Assembly: GCF_008923185.1 (NCBI RefSeq)
Contig: NZ_WBMT01000024.1
Location: forward strand, 124,001-188,000
DNA length: 64,000 nt
Source: Actinomadura rudentiformis
Lineage (GTDB): Bacteria; Actinomycetota; Actinomycetes; Streptosporangiales; Streptosporangiaceae
Reading direction: 5' to 3'
A program made the translations under genes and the position numbers. Shown one piece after another: positions 8,808 to 17,581 of this stretch. Position 1 is the first letter of the stretch. Each line of letters starts with the position of its first letter. The notes under the pieces are model-generated. The model searched no databases, was not told where the DNA came from, and saw only the letters and a program-made list of their open reading frames with translations.

Positions 8808-9667
8808 CGTCCTGCCGCCTCCAAGACGTCCTTGGTGCCGAGGGCCCGCGCGTACGCGAAGATCCCGATCAGGAGCAGCGCCATCAACGTGAACGAGAGC
8901 GCCGAGGCCGTGTGGTAGTTGCTGTTGGTGAAGTACTCGGCCTGGATCACGTTGCCGATCATCGTGTTGCCCGGCCCGCCGAGGACCTGCGCGTTGACGT
9001 AGTCGGAGGTGACCGGGACGAACGTCATGATGACCCCGGCGAAGACCCCCGGCAGCGACAGCGGCAGCACCACCCGCCGGAACACCTCGACCCGGCCGGC
9101 GTACAGGTCGTACGCCGCCTCGATGGTCCGGTAGTCGATGCGTTCCAGCGCCACGTAGATCGGCAGCACCATGAACGGGAGGAAGTTGTACGTCAGCCCG
9201 GAGATGACCGCGAAGCCGCTGTCGAGCACGTGGAAGCCGTCCGGCAGCAGTCCCCAGCTCTTGAGCGGCCCCAGGATCGGCCCGTTGTCGGTCAGCACGA
9301 GCTTCCAGGAGATCGTGCGCAGGACGAACGACACGAAGAACGGCAGCAGCAGCAGGAACAGCCAGGTCGACTTGTGCCTGCCGCCCTTGAACGCGATCCA
9401 GTACGCCGCCGGATAGGCCAGGACGATGCACGCCACCGTCGCGATCAGCCCGTACCAGAGTGACCGGAGCAGCTTGTCGCCGTAGACGTCGAGGCCTTCG
9501 GTGTAGTTCTGCCAGTGCCAGGTGAGCTTCCACCCGTCGATCAGGTTCCCGGTCATCAGCGACACCGAGGCCATGTAGACCAGCGGGATCGCGAAGAAGA
9601 CCAGCAGCCAGAGCCCGGCAGGGAGCATCAGCAGATAGGGCGTCAAAGCACCCCTGAGACGACGCAT
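8804..9667 (-). CDS. potB: Polyamine ABC transporter permease, PotB type
   Basis: The protein has 287 residues, with six predicted membrane helices and an EAA loop (EAAYDLYAGRVEVFRRVVL). The open frame extends upstream through two 84-bp repeats, but those codons only translate the repeat. ATG 9667 follows AGAAAGGA at proper spacing and gives the normal family N-terminus. It couples to potC by overlap and is separated from potD by the hairpin-rich repeat region. Confidence 0.9.
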   Translation of the reverse strand: MRRLRGALTPYLLMLPAGLWLLVFFAIPLVYMASVSLMTGNLIDGWKLTWHWQNYTEGLDVYGDKLLRSLWYGLIATVACIVLAYPAAYWIAFKGGRHKSTWLFLLLLPFFVSFVLRTISWKLVLTDNGPILGPLKSWGLLPDGFHVLDSGFAVISGLTYNFLPFMVLPIYVALERIDYRTIEAAYDLYAGRVEVFRRVVLPLSLPGVFAGVIMTFVPVTSDYVNAQVLGGPGNTMIGNVIQAEYFTNSNYHTASALSFTLMALLLIGIFAYARALGTKDVLEAAGR

Positions 9668-9846
9668 GGTCAGTTCCTTTCTGGGGGGACGACCCCCCAG
9701 ACCCCCCGGCAAGAACAGCTGACCGCTGATCCTCGCTTCGCTGCGGTCATCGGTCAGCTCCTTTCTGGGGGGACGACCCCCCAGACCCCCCGGCAAGAAC
9801 AGCTGACCGCTGATCCTCGCTTCGCTGCGGTCATCGGTCAGCTCCC
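9668..9846. repeat. Two tandem 84-bp hairpin-rich repeats between potD and potB
   Basis: Copies span about 9668-9751 and 9752-9835, with the first bases of a third unit merging into the potD stop. Each copy contains a perfect hairpin CTGGGGGG-ACGA-CCCCCCAG and a second, wider palindrome AGCTGACCG...CGGTCAGCT. In the mRNA of the minus-strand operon these stems would sit directly after potD and just before the potB ribosome site. They could protect potD mRNA or lower potB expression; that is inference. Confidence 0.9.
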
Positions 9847-11109
9847 CTGCACGATCGGGAGGAAGATCTTCTGGTACTGCGTCTCCTCCTGCTGGGTGAG
9901 GACGCGGTAGGTGCGCAGCTTGGCCAGGTCGGCGTCCGAAGGGAAGACCAGGGGGCTGCTGCTGAGGCGTTCGAGATCCGCCTTGTCGTCGCCCTTCGCC
10001 GCCGCGGCGTCGGCGGCGATGAACTTCTTGGCCTCGGGCACCGGGGTGACGAAGTTGATGTACTCGGTGAGCGTGGCGTTCCGGCGCGGGTCGTACAGCC
10101 AGTCCATGAGCGTGAGGGCGTCGACCGGGTTGGCGGCCGTCTTCGGGATCATCATCAGGTCGGTCCAGATGGTGCCGCCCTCGCGCGGCACCACGAACTT
10201 CACGTCGTCGCTGGCCAGCGAGTAGACGTCACCGGACCAGGCCATGGTGAGCCACACGTCGCCCTTGGTGACGGCGTCGATGTAGTTCTGCTCGTAGTAC
10301 TTACGGACGATCTTCTGGTCGCGCTGGTCGCGCAGCTTGCGCGCGGCGTTCTCCCAGTCCTTGGGCGTGGACTTCTCCGGGTCGATCCCGAGGGCGAACA
10401 TGGCGAAGTTGCCGAGCTCCTGCGAGTCGCTCATCATGCCGACCCGGCCCCTGTACTTGGGGTCGAAGAGCTGGGCGACGCTGGTGATCTCTTCCTTGAC
10501 GTACTTGGTGTTGTAGGCGATGCCGGTCACCCCGGACACGTACGGGATGGTGAAGGCGTTGCCCGGGTCGTACGGCGGGTTCTGGAACTTCCGCCCCGCG
10601 TGCTTGGCGAACCTGGTCAGGCGCGTGTGGTCGAGCGGCGCCAGATAGCCGAGCTCGATGAGCTTGGTCGTCTGGATGCCGCTGGTGACCACCATCAGGT
10701 CGAAGCCGATCGACTGGTTCGCGGCGAGCGGCGCCTGGATCTTGCCGAACCACTCCGCCGCCTCCTGGATGACCTCCTTGTAGGCCACCTGGATGCCGGT
10801 CTCCTTGGTGAACGCCTTGATGGTGGCCCGGTCGTCCTCCATGTAGCCGGGCCAGTTGGCCCAGTTGATGCTGCCCTTGCCTCCCTTGCCCTTCCAGAAC
10901 GCGTCGATCTGCGCCTGGTTGACCTTGCCGCGGCCACCTTGGCCGGGGATGCCGCACGCACTCAGCGCGAACGCGGCGGCGGAGGCGCCGAGCAGCCGGA
11001 GCGCGCCGCGCCGTGTCGTCATGCCGCGGACGAACGCGGGATCGATGCTGCGGACGGGCGCAGGGTCGATGCCCCGGACGAACGCGGGGTCGTTGTCCGG
11101 ACGGGTCAT
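9838..11109 (-). CDS. potD: Polyamine-binding lipoprotein, PotD type
   Basis: The protein has 423 residues. The N-terminus carries a twin-arginine-like TTRRGALRLLG followed by a lipobox LSAC, so it may be a Tat-exported lipoprotein. Before it is an unusual 29-residue leader with three near-repeats of IDPAFVRG. The body is a PotD-type binding protein (NWANWPGYMEDD; YKEVIQEAAEWFGKI). ATG 11109 overlaps the potA stop; an internal ATG right before TTRR is a possible alternative start. Confidence 0.9.
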   Translation of the reverse strand: MTRPDNDPAFVRGIDPAPVRSIDPAFVRGMTTRRGALRLLGASAAAFALSACGIPGQGGRGKVNQAQIDAFWKGKGGKGSINWANWPGYMEDDRATIKAFTKETGIQVAYKEVIQEAAEWFGKIQAPLAANQSIGFDLMVVTSGIQTTKLIELGYLAPLDHTRLTRFAKHAGRKFQNPPYDPGNAFTIPYVSGVTGIAYNTKYVKEEITSVAQLFDPKYRGRVGMMSDSQELGNFAMFALGIDPEKSTPKDWENAARKLRDQRDQKIVRKYYEQNYIDAVTKGDVWLTMAWSGDVYSLASDDVKFVVPREGGTIWTDLMMIPKTAANPVDALTLMDWLYDPRRNATLTEYINFVTPVPEAKKFIAADAAAAKGDDKADLERLSSSPLVFPSDADLAKLRTYRVLTQQEETQYQKIFLPIVQGS

Positions 11110-12290
11110 GACGCGCCGATCGCGTAGGAGTGGCGCGGTTCCCATGACAGCCAGACGTCGTCACCGCGTCCGGCGATGTCGTCGGCGTTCGTCGCGTTCT
11201 GCAGGAAGACCGTGACCTCGTCGCCCGCCGCCGTGGTGACGATGTAGTTGGTGGACGTGCCGAGGTAGACGACCTCGGCCACCTTCGCGCGCACCCGCGA
11301 GCCGCTGTAGCCGCCGCCCGCACTGCCGGCGCCGTTGCCGCCGGGCGGCTGCGTGGCGATCTCGATCTTCTCGGGACGCACGGTCAGTTCGAGCCGGTCG
11401 CCGGGCGCCGCGGTGCGGCCGTCCAGCGGCACCACGATCTGCCCGTCGCCGCCGTAAGTGATGAACGCCTCGGTGTCGCGCACCTCGCCGATCTCACCGG
11501 CGAGCAGGTTGGACGTGCCGATGAAGCCCGCCACGAACTTGCTGGCGGGGCGCTCGTAGATCTCCCGGGGCGAGCCGAGCTGCTCGATGCGGCCGTCGTT
11601 CATGACCGCGATCCGGTCCGACATCGTGAGCGCCTCGCTCTGGTCGTGCGTGACGTACACGAACGTGATGCCGACCTCGCGCTGGATGCGTTTGAGCTCG
11701 ACCTGCATGTGCTGCCGCAGTTTGAGGTCGAGCGCGCCGAGCGGCTCGTCGAGCAGGAGCGCGCGCGGCCGGTTGACCAGGGCGCGGGCCAGTGCGACGC
11801 GTTGCTGCTGGCCTCCGGACAGCTCGCCCGGCCGGCGTTTCTCGCGACCGGCCAGATCCACGATGTCCAGCATGGCGGCGACCCGCCTGCGGATCTCGTC
11901 CTTGGCGACGCCCTTGCGCCGGAGCCCGAACGCGACGTTCTCGAACACGCTCATGTGGGGAAAGAGCGCGTACGACTGGAAGACCATGTTGACGTCGCGT
12001 TTGTTGGCGGGCACGTCGGTGACGGGTTTGCCGTTCAGGAGCACCTCGCCGCCGGTGGGCTCCTCGAACCCGGCGATCATCCGCATGGTGGTGGTCTTGC
12101 CGCATCCCGACGGACCGAGCAGGGAGAAGAACTCCCCCTGCCCGATCGCCAGGTCGATCCCGCGGACCGCGGCCACCTTCTCCCCGTGCGCGTGGTACTC
12201 CTTCATCACACCGGTGAGCTCGATGGCGGGGAGCGCGGAGCCGGACGTCTCCTGGTCGTCGCGTACGGGAGGATGCGAGGTCTCAGTCAT
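11106..12290 (-). CDS. potA: Polyamine ABC transporter ATPase, PotA type
   Basis: The protein has 394 residues. Walker A is GPSGCGKTT, the signature LSGGQQQR, Walker B ALLLDEP, the D-loop GALD and the switch His is in VTHDQ. A C-terminal TOBE-like regulatory domain follows (LTVRPEKIEI). It powers the PotB/PotC pair. The gene sits 33 bp after the aldehyde dehydrogenase gene and overlaps potD by 4 bp. A Gly/Ser-rich insert lies in the TOBE region. Confidence 0.93.
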   Translation of the reverse strand: MTETSHPPVRDDQETSGSALPAIELTGVMKEYHAHGEKVAAVRGIDLAIGQGEFFSLLGPSGCGKTTTMRMIAGFEEPTGGEVLLNGKPVTDVPANKRDVNMVFQSYALFPHMSVFENVAFGLRRKGVAKDEIRRRVAAMLDIVDLAGREKRRPGELSGGQQQRVALARALVNRPRALLLDEPLGALDLKLRQHMQVELKRIQREVGITFVYVTHDQSEALTMSDRIAVMNDGRIEQLGSPREIYERPASKFVAGFIGTSNLLAGEIGEVRDTEAFITYGGDGQIVVPLDGRTAAPGDRLELTVRPEKIEIATQPPGGNGAGSAGGGYSGSRVRAKVAEVVYLGTSTNYIVTTAAGDEVTVFLQNATNADDIAGRGDDVWLSWEPRHSYAIGAS

Positions 12291-12323
12291 GAGCGGGGTC
12301 CTTCGCGGGGTTCGAACGGCGTG

Positions 12324-13778
12324 CTAGGCGCCGATGTAGTGCATGACGTGCTTGATTCGCGTGTAGTCCTCGACTCCGTACATCGACATGTCCTTGCCGT
12401 AGCCGGAGTGCTTGAAGCCGCCGTGCGGCATTTCCGAGACGAACGGGATGTGGGTGTTGACCCAGACGGCCCCGAAGTCGAGCGCCTTGGTCATCCGCAT
12501 CGCGCGGCCGTGGTCACGGGTCCAGACGCTCGCCGCCAGCCCGTACTTCACGCCGTTCGCCCACTCGATCGCGCGCTCCTCGTCGCTGAAGCGCTGGACC
12601 GTGATGACCGGCCCGAAGATCTCGTTCTGGACCATCTCGTCGTCCTGGCGCAGCCCGCCGATGACGGTCGGGGCGAAGAAGTAGCCGCCGTCGTAGCCGG
12701 GTCCGCCGAGGCGCTCGCCCCCGGTGAGCACCTCGGCGTGGTCGGGTGTGCGGTCCAGGAAGCCCTGGACGCGGGCGAGCTGGTCGGCGTTGTTGACCGG
12801 GCCGTAGTCGGCGTCGGCGTCGGTGGGCACGCCGACCTTCGTGCCGCGGGCGGCCTCGGTGAGCGCCGCGGTGAAGTCGTCGGCGAGCCGGTCCGCGACC
12901 AGCACGCGGGTGGCGGCCGTGCAGTCCTGGCCGGCGTTGAAGTAGGCCGCGCCGGCGATTCCCTCGGCCGCGCTCTCGATGTCGGCGTCCTCGAAGACCA
13001 CGACCGGGGCCTTGCCGCCGAGCTCCAGGTGCACGCGCTTGAGATCGTCCGCGGCCGCCCGGGCGACCTCCATGCCCGCCCGCACGCTGCCGGTGATCGA
13101 CACCATCTGCGGGGTGGGGTGGGTGACCAGCGAGCGGCCGGTGTCGCGGTCGCCGCAGATGACGTTGAAGACGCCCGGCGGCAGGAACTCGGCCGCGATC
13201 TCGGCCAGCAGCAGCGTGCTGGCGGGCGTCGTCTCCGACGGCTTCAGGACGACGGTGTTTCCGGCGGTCAGCGCCGGCCCGAACTTCCAGACCGCCATCA
13301 TCATCGGGTAGTTCCAGGGTGTGACCTGGGCGCACACCCCGATCGGCTCCCGGCGGACCGACGAGGTGTGGTCGGTCATGTACTCGCCCGACGCCTTGCC
13401 CTCCAGGATCCGCCCCGCCCCGGCGAAGAAGCGGATGTTGTCCACCATCGGAGGGATCTCCTCGTCGGCGGTGAGCTGGATCGGCTTGCCGGTGTCGCGG
13501 GATTCGGCCGCGACGAGCTCCTCGGCCCGGCCCTCCAGCGCGTCGGCGAAGCGGAGCAGCGCGAGGCTCCGGTCCTTCGGGGTGAGGTCCCGCCAGCCCG
13601 GGAAGGCGTCTCCGGCGGCGCGGAAGGCGGCGTCCACGTCCTCGGCTCCGGAGACGGGCGCCTCGGCGTAGACCTCGCCGGTGCTCGGATCGACCACCTC
13701 CATGGTCCGGCCGTCCTTGGCGTCCACGTACTCGCCGCCGATAAAGTTGCGCAGCCTTGTCCTGCTGTCGCTGGTCAC
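12324..13778 (-). CDS. Aldehyde dehydrogenase, probable gamma-aminobutyraldehyde dehydrogenase
   Basis: The protein has 484 residues. The NAD-dependent aldehyde dehydrogenase core is complete: TPWNYPMMM, general-base Glu in LELGGKAP, catalytic Cys in NAGQDCTAATR, and EIFGPVITV. The NAGQDCTAA form resembles PatD/YdcW, which oxidises 4-aminobutanal from putrescine to GABA. GTG 13778 has GAGGAGGG upstream; the longer open frame lacks family similarity before that point. First gene of the polyamine operon and divergent from the AsnC regulator. Confidence 0.88.
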   Translation of the reverse strand: MTSDSRTRLRNFIGGEYVDAKDGRTMEVVDPSTGEVYAEAPVSGAEDVDAAFRAAGDAFPGWRDLTPKDRSLALLRFADALEGRAEELVAAESRDTGKPIQLTADEEIPPMVDNIRFFAGAGRILEGKASGEYMTDHTSSVRREPIGVCAQVTPWNYPMMMAVWKFGPALTAGNTVVLKPSETTPASTLLLAEIAAEFLPPGVFNVICGDRDTGRSLVTHPTPQMVSITGSVRAGMEVARAAADDLKRVHLELGGKAPVVVFEDADIESAAEGIAGAAYFNAGQDCTAATRVLVADRLADDFTAALTEAARGTKVGVPTDADADYGPVNNADQLARVQGFLDRTPDHAEVLTGGERLGGPGYDGGYFFAPTVIGGLRQDDEMVQNEIFGPVITVQRFSDEERAIEWANGVKYGLAASVWTRDHGRAMRMTKALDFGAVWVNTHIPFVSEMPHGGFKHSGYGKDMSMYGVEDYTRIKHVMHYIGA

Positions 13779-13853
13779 CGTCCGACCCTCCTCGATGGGC
13801 ACGCACCGATGTGTCCTATTGGCCCCGACCTTGACAGAGGTTTGGCATGATGA

Positions 13854-13899
13854 CAAGTGATTCCGTTGTTACGATCCAATTTCACGACGGAATCACTTG
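13854..13899. promoter_or_regulatory. Perfect 13-bp inverted repeat, candidate operator
   Basis: CAAGTGATTCCGT at 13854-13866 is mirrored exactly by ACGGAATCACTTG at 13887-13899 with a 20-bp spacer. It lies in the 166-bp gap between the divergent aldehyde dehydrogenase and AsnC-family genes, where a shared promoter region is expected. A TTGACA hexamer at 13831-13836 could be a -35 element. Binding by the neighbouring regulator is inferred. Confidence 0.65.
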
Positions 13900-13944
13900 G
13901 CAAGTAGCTCAAGCAGGCACGATGCCGCAGCGAAGGAGAGCACG

Positions 13945-14511
13945 ATGGTGGCGCGCCCCCCGGACGATCTTCCGGAATCGCCGGAACAGCCCCGGGAACA
14001 GGCGATGCGGGAGCCCGCCGCGCCGGAGCAGGCGGGTGGACGAGGGAGGCGGCGGGGACAGGCCGCCGTTCCGCTGGACGACACGGCCAAGCAGATCATC
14101 GAGCAGCTCCAGCAGGACGGCCGCCGGTCGTACGCGGCGATCGGCAAGGCGGTCGGGCTCTCCGAGGCGGCGGTGCGCCAGCGCGTGCAGAAGCTGCTGG
14201 ACACCGGCGTCATGCAGATCGTCGGCGTCACCGACCCGCTCATGCTCGGCTTCTCCCGGCAGATGATGATCGCCGTCAAGTGCGAGGGCGACCTGGAGAA
14301 GGTCGCCGACGAGCTCGCGGCCATCGACGAGATCGACTATGTGGTCATCACCGCGGGCTCGTTCGACATCCTGCTGGAGCTGGTCGCCGAGAGCGACGAG
14401 CAGCTGCTGGAGCTGCTCGGCCGGATCCGGGCCGTGCCCGGCGTGCTAGGGACCGAGAGCTTCGTCTACCTGAAGCTGCGCAAGCAGACCTACTCGTGGG
14501 GCACCCGCTGA
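13945..14511 (+). CDS. Lrp/AsnC-family transcription regulator
   Basis: The protein has 188 residues. A Pro/Glu/Arg-rich N-terminal tail of about 55 residues precedes the AsnC winged helix (DDTAKQIIEQLQQDGRRSYA, then AVGLSEAAVRQRVQKLL) and a C-terminal RAM effector domain (AIDEIDYVVITAGSFDILLE). ATG 13945 follows GAAGGAG. It is divergent from the polyamine operon and probably controls it, perhaps in response to a polyamine or its product. Confidence 0.9.
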   Translation: MVARPPDDLPESPEQPREQAMREPAAPEQAGGRGRRRGQAAVPLDDTAKQIIEQLQQDGRRSYAAIGKAVGLSEAAVRQRVQKLLDTGVMQIVGVTDPLMLGFSRQMMIAVKCEGDLEKVADELAAIDEIDYVVITAGSFDILLELVAESDEQLLELLGRIRAVPGVLGTESFVYLKLRKQTYSWGTR

Positions 14512-14644
14512 CCAGCCCTGTCCGGCTCCCGGTACACGCAGAACGATCCAGTAGGCCGAAACCTCCATATTCTCCTTCTTATTGGGGATGCCGCATCTGC
14601 GCCGCCGGGCGTACTTTTGGATGCTGTAAGGAAGGAGACCGGCC

Positions 14645-14935
14645 ATGTCTGAGTCGGTTCACCAGGACCTTCCCGTCTCCCATGACGACGATCACATCGA
14701 GTTCCGGACGTCCGAGGAACAGAGCCGCGTGATCCGCAAGGCGGCGGAACTCATGGGGTGGACGGTCCCGCAATATGTCCTGTCCACGGTCCTCGACCGG
14801 GCTGAACGCGATCTTTACGAGTACGCCGCGGCGCGCGAGGCCATGCTCGACGGCCCGGACCGCGCCTCCACCTCACCCGCCGGACAGGAAGCCGCCGTCA
14901 TCCCGCTGGTCGCCGTCGTGGCGGCACTCGGCTGA
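14645..14935 (+). CDS. DUF1778/TacA-like antitoxin-type protein
   Basis: The protein has 96 residues. A ribbon-helix-helix-like stretch (HIEFRTSEEQSRVIRKAAEL, then a PQYVLSTVLDRAERDL helix) resembles DUF1778 TacA antitoxins. AAGGAGAC lies before ATG 14645. TacA antitoxins normally precede a GNAT acetyltransferase toxin; none is here, since the next gene is convergent and unrelated. It is thus an orphan or has another role. Confidence 0.7.
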   Translation: MSESVHQDLPVSHDDDHIEFRTSEEQSRVIRKAAELMGWTVPQYVLSTVLDRAERDLYEYAAAREAMLDGPDRASTSPAGQEAAVIPLVAVVAALG

Positions 14936-15010
14936 AGGACCGATTGATTCGGCTCGTCGACTCGGCCATGTGATCCGGCCGTTGATCTGGCTCGGCTCCG
15001 TGCCCGGGAT

Positions 15011-15421
15011 TCACGTCCCGGCACGGAGCCGGGCGGCGTACTCGGCCGCCTCGGCGTCCGAGTCGTACTTCTGCCGTGGCCAGAAGAAGCCGCGCAGCCC
15101 GTCCTTGCGGTTGCGGGGCACCACGTGCACATGCAGGTGAGGCACGCTCTGGCTGATGCGGTTGTTCATCGCCACGAACGAGCCCGCCGCGCCGAGCACC
15201 GATTCCATCGAGGCCGCGAGCCGCTGCGCGTGGCCGAAGAGCCCGCCCACCAGATCCGCGGGCAGGTCGGTCAGCGTCTCGTGGTGCTCGCGCGGCACTA
15301 GCAACGTGTGCCCCTTGAACAGGGGCCGCGTGTCCAGGAACGCCATGGCGTCCTCGGCGTCCAGCACGAGATGCGCCGGCCGTTCCCCCTTGATGATCTC
15401 GCAGAACACGCAGCCGCTCAT
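15011..15421 (-). CDS. HIT-family nucleotide-binding protein
   Basis: The protein has 136 residues. The CVFCEII start and the histidine triad HLHVHVVPR identify a histidine-triad hydrolase, which commonly acts on nucleoside phosphoramidates and dinucleotides. ATG 15421 is preferred, giving the usual MxxCxFC start; an upstream in-frame ATG lies at 15430. Confidence 0.92.
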   Translation of the reverse strand: MSGCVFCEIIKGERPAHLVLDAEDAMAFLDTRPLFKGHTLLVPREHHETLTDLPADLVGGLFGHAQRLAASMESVLGAAGSFVAMNNRISQSVPHLHVHVVPRNRKDGLRGFFWPRQKYDSDAEAAEYAARLRAGT

Positions 15422-15487
15422 GAGCCGCATTCTGTCAGCTCCGGGCTAACGGGGCGCTTACAGCGAGATCACTACTGTCCGTGGCCT

Positions 15488-16198
15488 ATGCAGCTGACCG
15501 AGGTCGCCTTCCGCTATCGCCGGAGAGCCCCCTGGGTACTCCAGGACGTCTCGTTCTCCCTCCCGCCGGGCCGGGTGCTGGAGGTGACCGGACGCAACGG
15601 GGCCGGGAAGTCCACGCTCCTCCGGTTGCTGGCGGGACTCCGTGCGCCGCACCGCGGCACCATCACGGGTCGCCCAGACCGGGTGGGGTACGCGCCAGAA
15701 CGCTTTCCGGTGGACCAGCCGTTCACTGTGTCGGCCTACCTGGACCATATGGCGGCCGTACGCGGTATCAGGCGGCCTGCCATCGGCGAGTGGGCTGAGC
15801 GGCTGCGGTTCGAGCACCTCCTGAACGTGCGGCTGCCAGAGCTGTCCAAAGGCAGCGCGCAGAAGGTAGGTCTCGCCCAGGCGCTCCTCGCCGAACCCGG
15901 CCTGCTGATCCTCGACGAACCGTTCGCCGGCCTGGACGCCGAGAGCCGCGACACGCTCCCCGGGTTGATCGCCGAACTGGCCGGGGCAGGCACGGCGGTC
16001 GTGGTCAGCGACCACCAGCGCGTCATCGAGTCGGTCCCCGGCGTCGACCGGATCCGCGTCGAGAAAGGGACCGTGACCCCGGTGACCGCAGAAGCCGAGT
16101 GGACCGTGCTGGAGGTGGTCGTCCGGGCCGGCGAGGCCGAGGAGGTCGCGACCAAGCTCCGCGCGGACGGCCACGACGTACGGAGGGCCGACCGGTGA
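15488..16198 (+). CDS. ABC transporter ATP-binding protein
   Basis: The protein has 236 residues. Walker A is GRNGAGKST, Walker B LLILDEP, the switch His is in VVSDHQ. The signature region reads LSKGSAQKV instead of LSGGQ, as in some export-type ATPases. No clear ribosome site precedes ATG 15488, which lies only 66 bp from the divergent HIT gene start, so the message may be leaderless. It overlaps the next gene by GTGA and forms a two-gene exporter unit. Confidence 0.88.
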   Translation: MQLTEVAFRYRRRAPWVLQDVSFSLPPGRVLEVTGRNGAGKSTLLRLLAGLRAPHRGTITGRPDRVGYAPERFPVDQPFTVSAYLDHMAAVRGIRRPAIGEWAERLRFEHLLNVRLPELSKGSAQKVGLAQALLAEPGLLILDEPFAGLDAESRDTLPGLIAELAGAGTAVVVSDHQRVIESVPGVDRIRVEKGTVTPVTAEAEWTVLEVVVRAGEAEEVATKLRADGHDVRRADR

Positions 16199-16875
16199 TC
16201 GCGCTCGCGCGCTTCCAGGTGTCCGGCTACCTGCGGTCCCTCCGGATCCTGCAGCCGGTGATCGTCATCTTCCTGATCCTGGCGCTGCTGCTCTCCCAGG
16301 CCCCGGCCAACGCCAGGCTGGCCGCCGGGGCGTTCGGCGACGTCGCGGCGTTCATGTTCCCGGTGTGGGCCTGGACCGCCCGTGCGCTCCTGGACACCCA
16401 GCCGGACGAACAGCGTGCCTTGTCCGCAACCGCCGCGCGCCACCACCTGACCCCGGCCTTCGCTGGTCTCCTGGCGGCCTACGCCGTCAACCTGGCCCTG
16501 GGCGTCGCCGTCATCGCGGTGCCGACAGCGCAGGGGCTCTCCGCAGGTCTCGACGCCGGCGCCGTATCAGCCGGCCTCGCCCTCAATCTCCTGGTGGCCG
16601 CCGCCGGCACCTTCCTGGGCGCCTGGACGAGCCGTGCGATCATCCCGGATCCGGGCGTCTCGCTGCTGGCGCTCCTCGGTGGTGCGGCCGCGGCCCTCCT
16701 GCTCAGCATCGGCCCCTTGTCATGGCTGTCGGTCCCGATGGTCGACTGGATCCGTGCCGCCCACGACGGCCCGGACGATCTCATCGCCGCGTTCCCGGGT
16801 CTGGGCCTCCACATCGCGCTCTGGACGGCTGCCGTGGGCGTCACGTACGTCCTGATCCGCCGGACCCGCCCCTGA
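16195..16875 (+). CDS. ABC exporter membrane subunit
   Basis: The protein has 226 residues and about six hydrophobic helices (first at about 20-37). It starts with GTG inside the stop of the ATPase gene, so the two are co-translated. Substrate unknown; the small ATPase plus integral subunit resembles ABC-2-type exporters. Confidence 0.8.
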   Translation: MIALARFQVSGYLRSLRILQPVIVIFLILALLLSQAPANARLAAGAFGDVAAFMFPVWAWTARALLDTQPDEQRALSATAARHHLTPAFAGLLAAYAVNLALGVAVIAVPTAQGLSAGLDAGAVSAGLALNLLVAAAGTFLGAWTSRAIIPDPGVSLLALLGGAAAALLLSIGPLSWLSVPMVDWIRAAHDGPDDLIAAFPGLGLHIALWTAAVGVTYVLIRRTRP

Positions 16876-16885
16876 CCGCAGAACG

Positions 16886-17458
16886 TCACGCGCCGGTCGT
16901 GGACCCAGGCCGGACGATCATCAGAATCGTCACCACCGCCCAGAGCACGTTGAACACCCCGGTGAACATGGCCAGCCGAGCAGCAAGAGGCCCGACGTCC
17001 GACCCCTCGCCCTGCGCGCGCTGAGCCCGACCGCCACCTGACGCGCCCTCGGTCTGATGTTCGGCTGACGCGCCCTCGGTCTGGCGTTCGGCTGCCACGC
17101 CCTCCATCCGACTCGCGGCCGGTGCGCCTTCGACGGCGGCGAGCGCGGCGGCTTGCCGGGGCAGGACGAGGAGGCCGAGAACGGCGGCTGCCGCGGCGGT
17201 GAGCAGGATCGAGATGACCAGCCACGGATCGCTGAGGACTCCCATGCTGCTGGCGGTGATGAATCCGAAGACGGGCACGGCGATGCCGAACACGGCGTAC
17301 ACGCGGCAGATGCGGTGCAGGTTGCGCAGTGCCGGGAGGGAGTCCGGATCCGTCTTCGCGTTGCGCAGAGCAGGCGGGAACATGCTGGCGGCCACGGCGA
17401 CCGGGCCGATCGCGAGGATCGCGGCGAGGACGTGCAGGATGAGGAACAGCTTGCTCAT
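16886..17458 (-). CDS. DUF2269-like integral membrane protein
   Basis: The protein has 190 residues with four hydrophobic helices: near 1-25, 50-70, 80-100 and 160-182. A loop between the third and fourth holds an Ala/Glu/Gly-rich insert with a repeated QTEGAS unit. The N-terminus (SKLFLILHVLAAILAIGP) resembles the DUF2269 family, whose function is unknown. It converges on the ABC pair with only 10 bp between them. Confidence 0.65.
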   Translation of the reverse strand: MSKLFLILHVLAAILAIGPVAVAASMFPPALRNAKTDPDSLPALRNLHRICRVYAVFGIAVPVFGFITASSMGVLSDPWLVISILLTAAAAAVLGLLVLPRQAAALAAVEGAPAASRMEGVAAERQTEGASAEHQTEGASGGGRAQRAQGEGSDVGPLAARLAMFTGVFNVLWAVVTILMIVRPGSTTGA

Positions 17459-17581
17459 GTCGGCCCTGGGAACCCTTCGTGCACACGGGATCGTACGGAA
17501 CGTCGCTGACGCTAGTCAGGGCTCCCAGGAGCGGACAGCGGCGAGCACGCCAACTTCCGACCGGATCCAGCCAGGAGGTCG

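Noticed and set aside
9668..9796. N-terminal 43-residue extension of PotB encoded by the 84-bp repeats
   Set aside because: The repeats are 84 bp, so the frame stays open by length alone; AGAAAGGA and the family N-terminus support ATG 9667.
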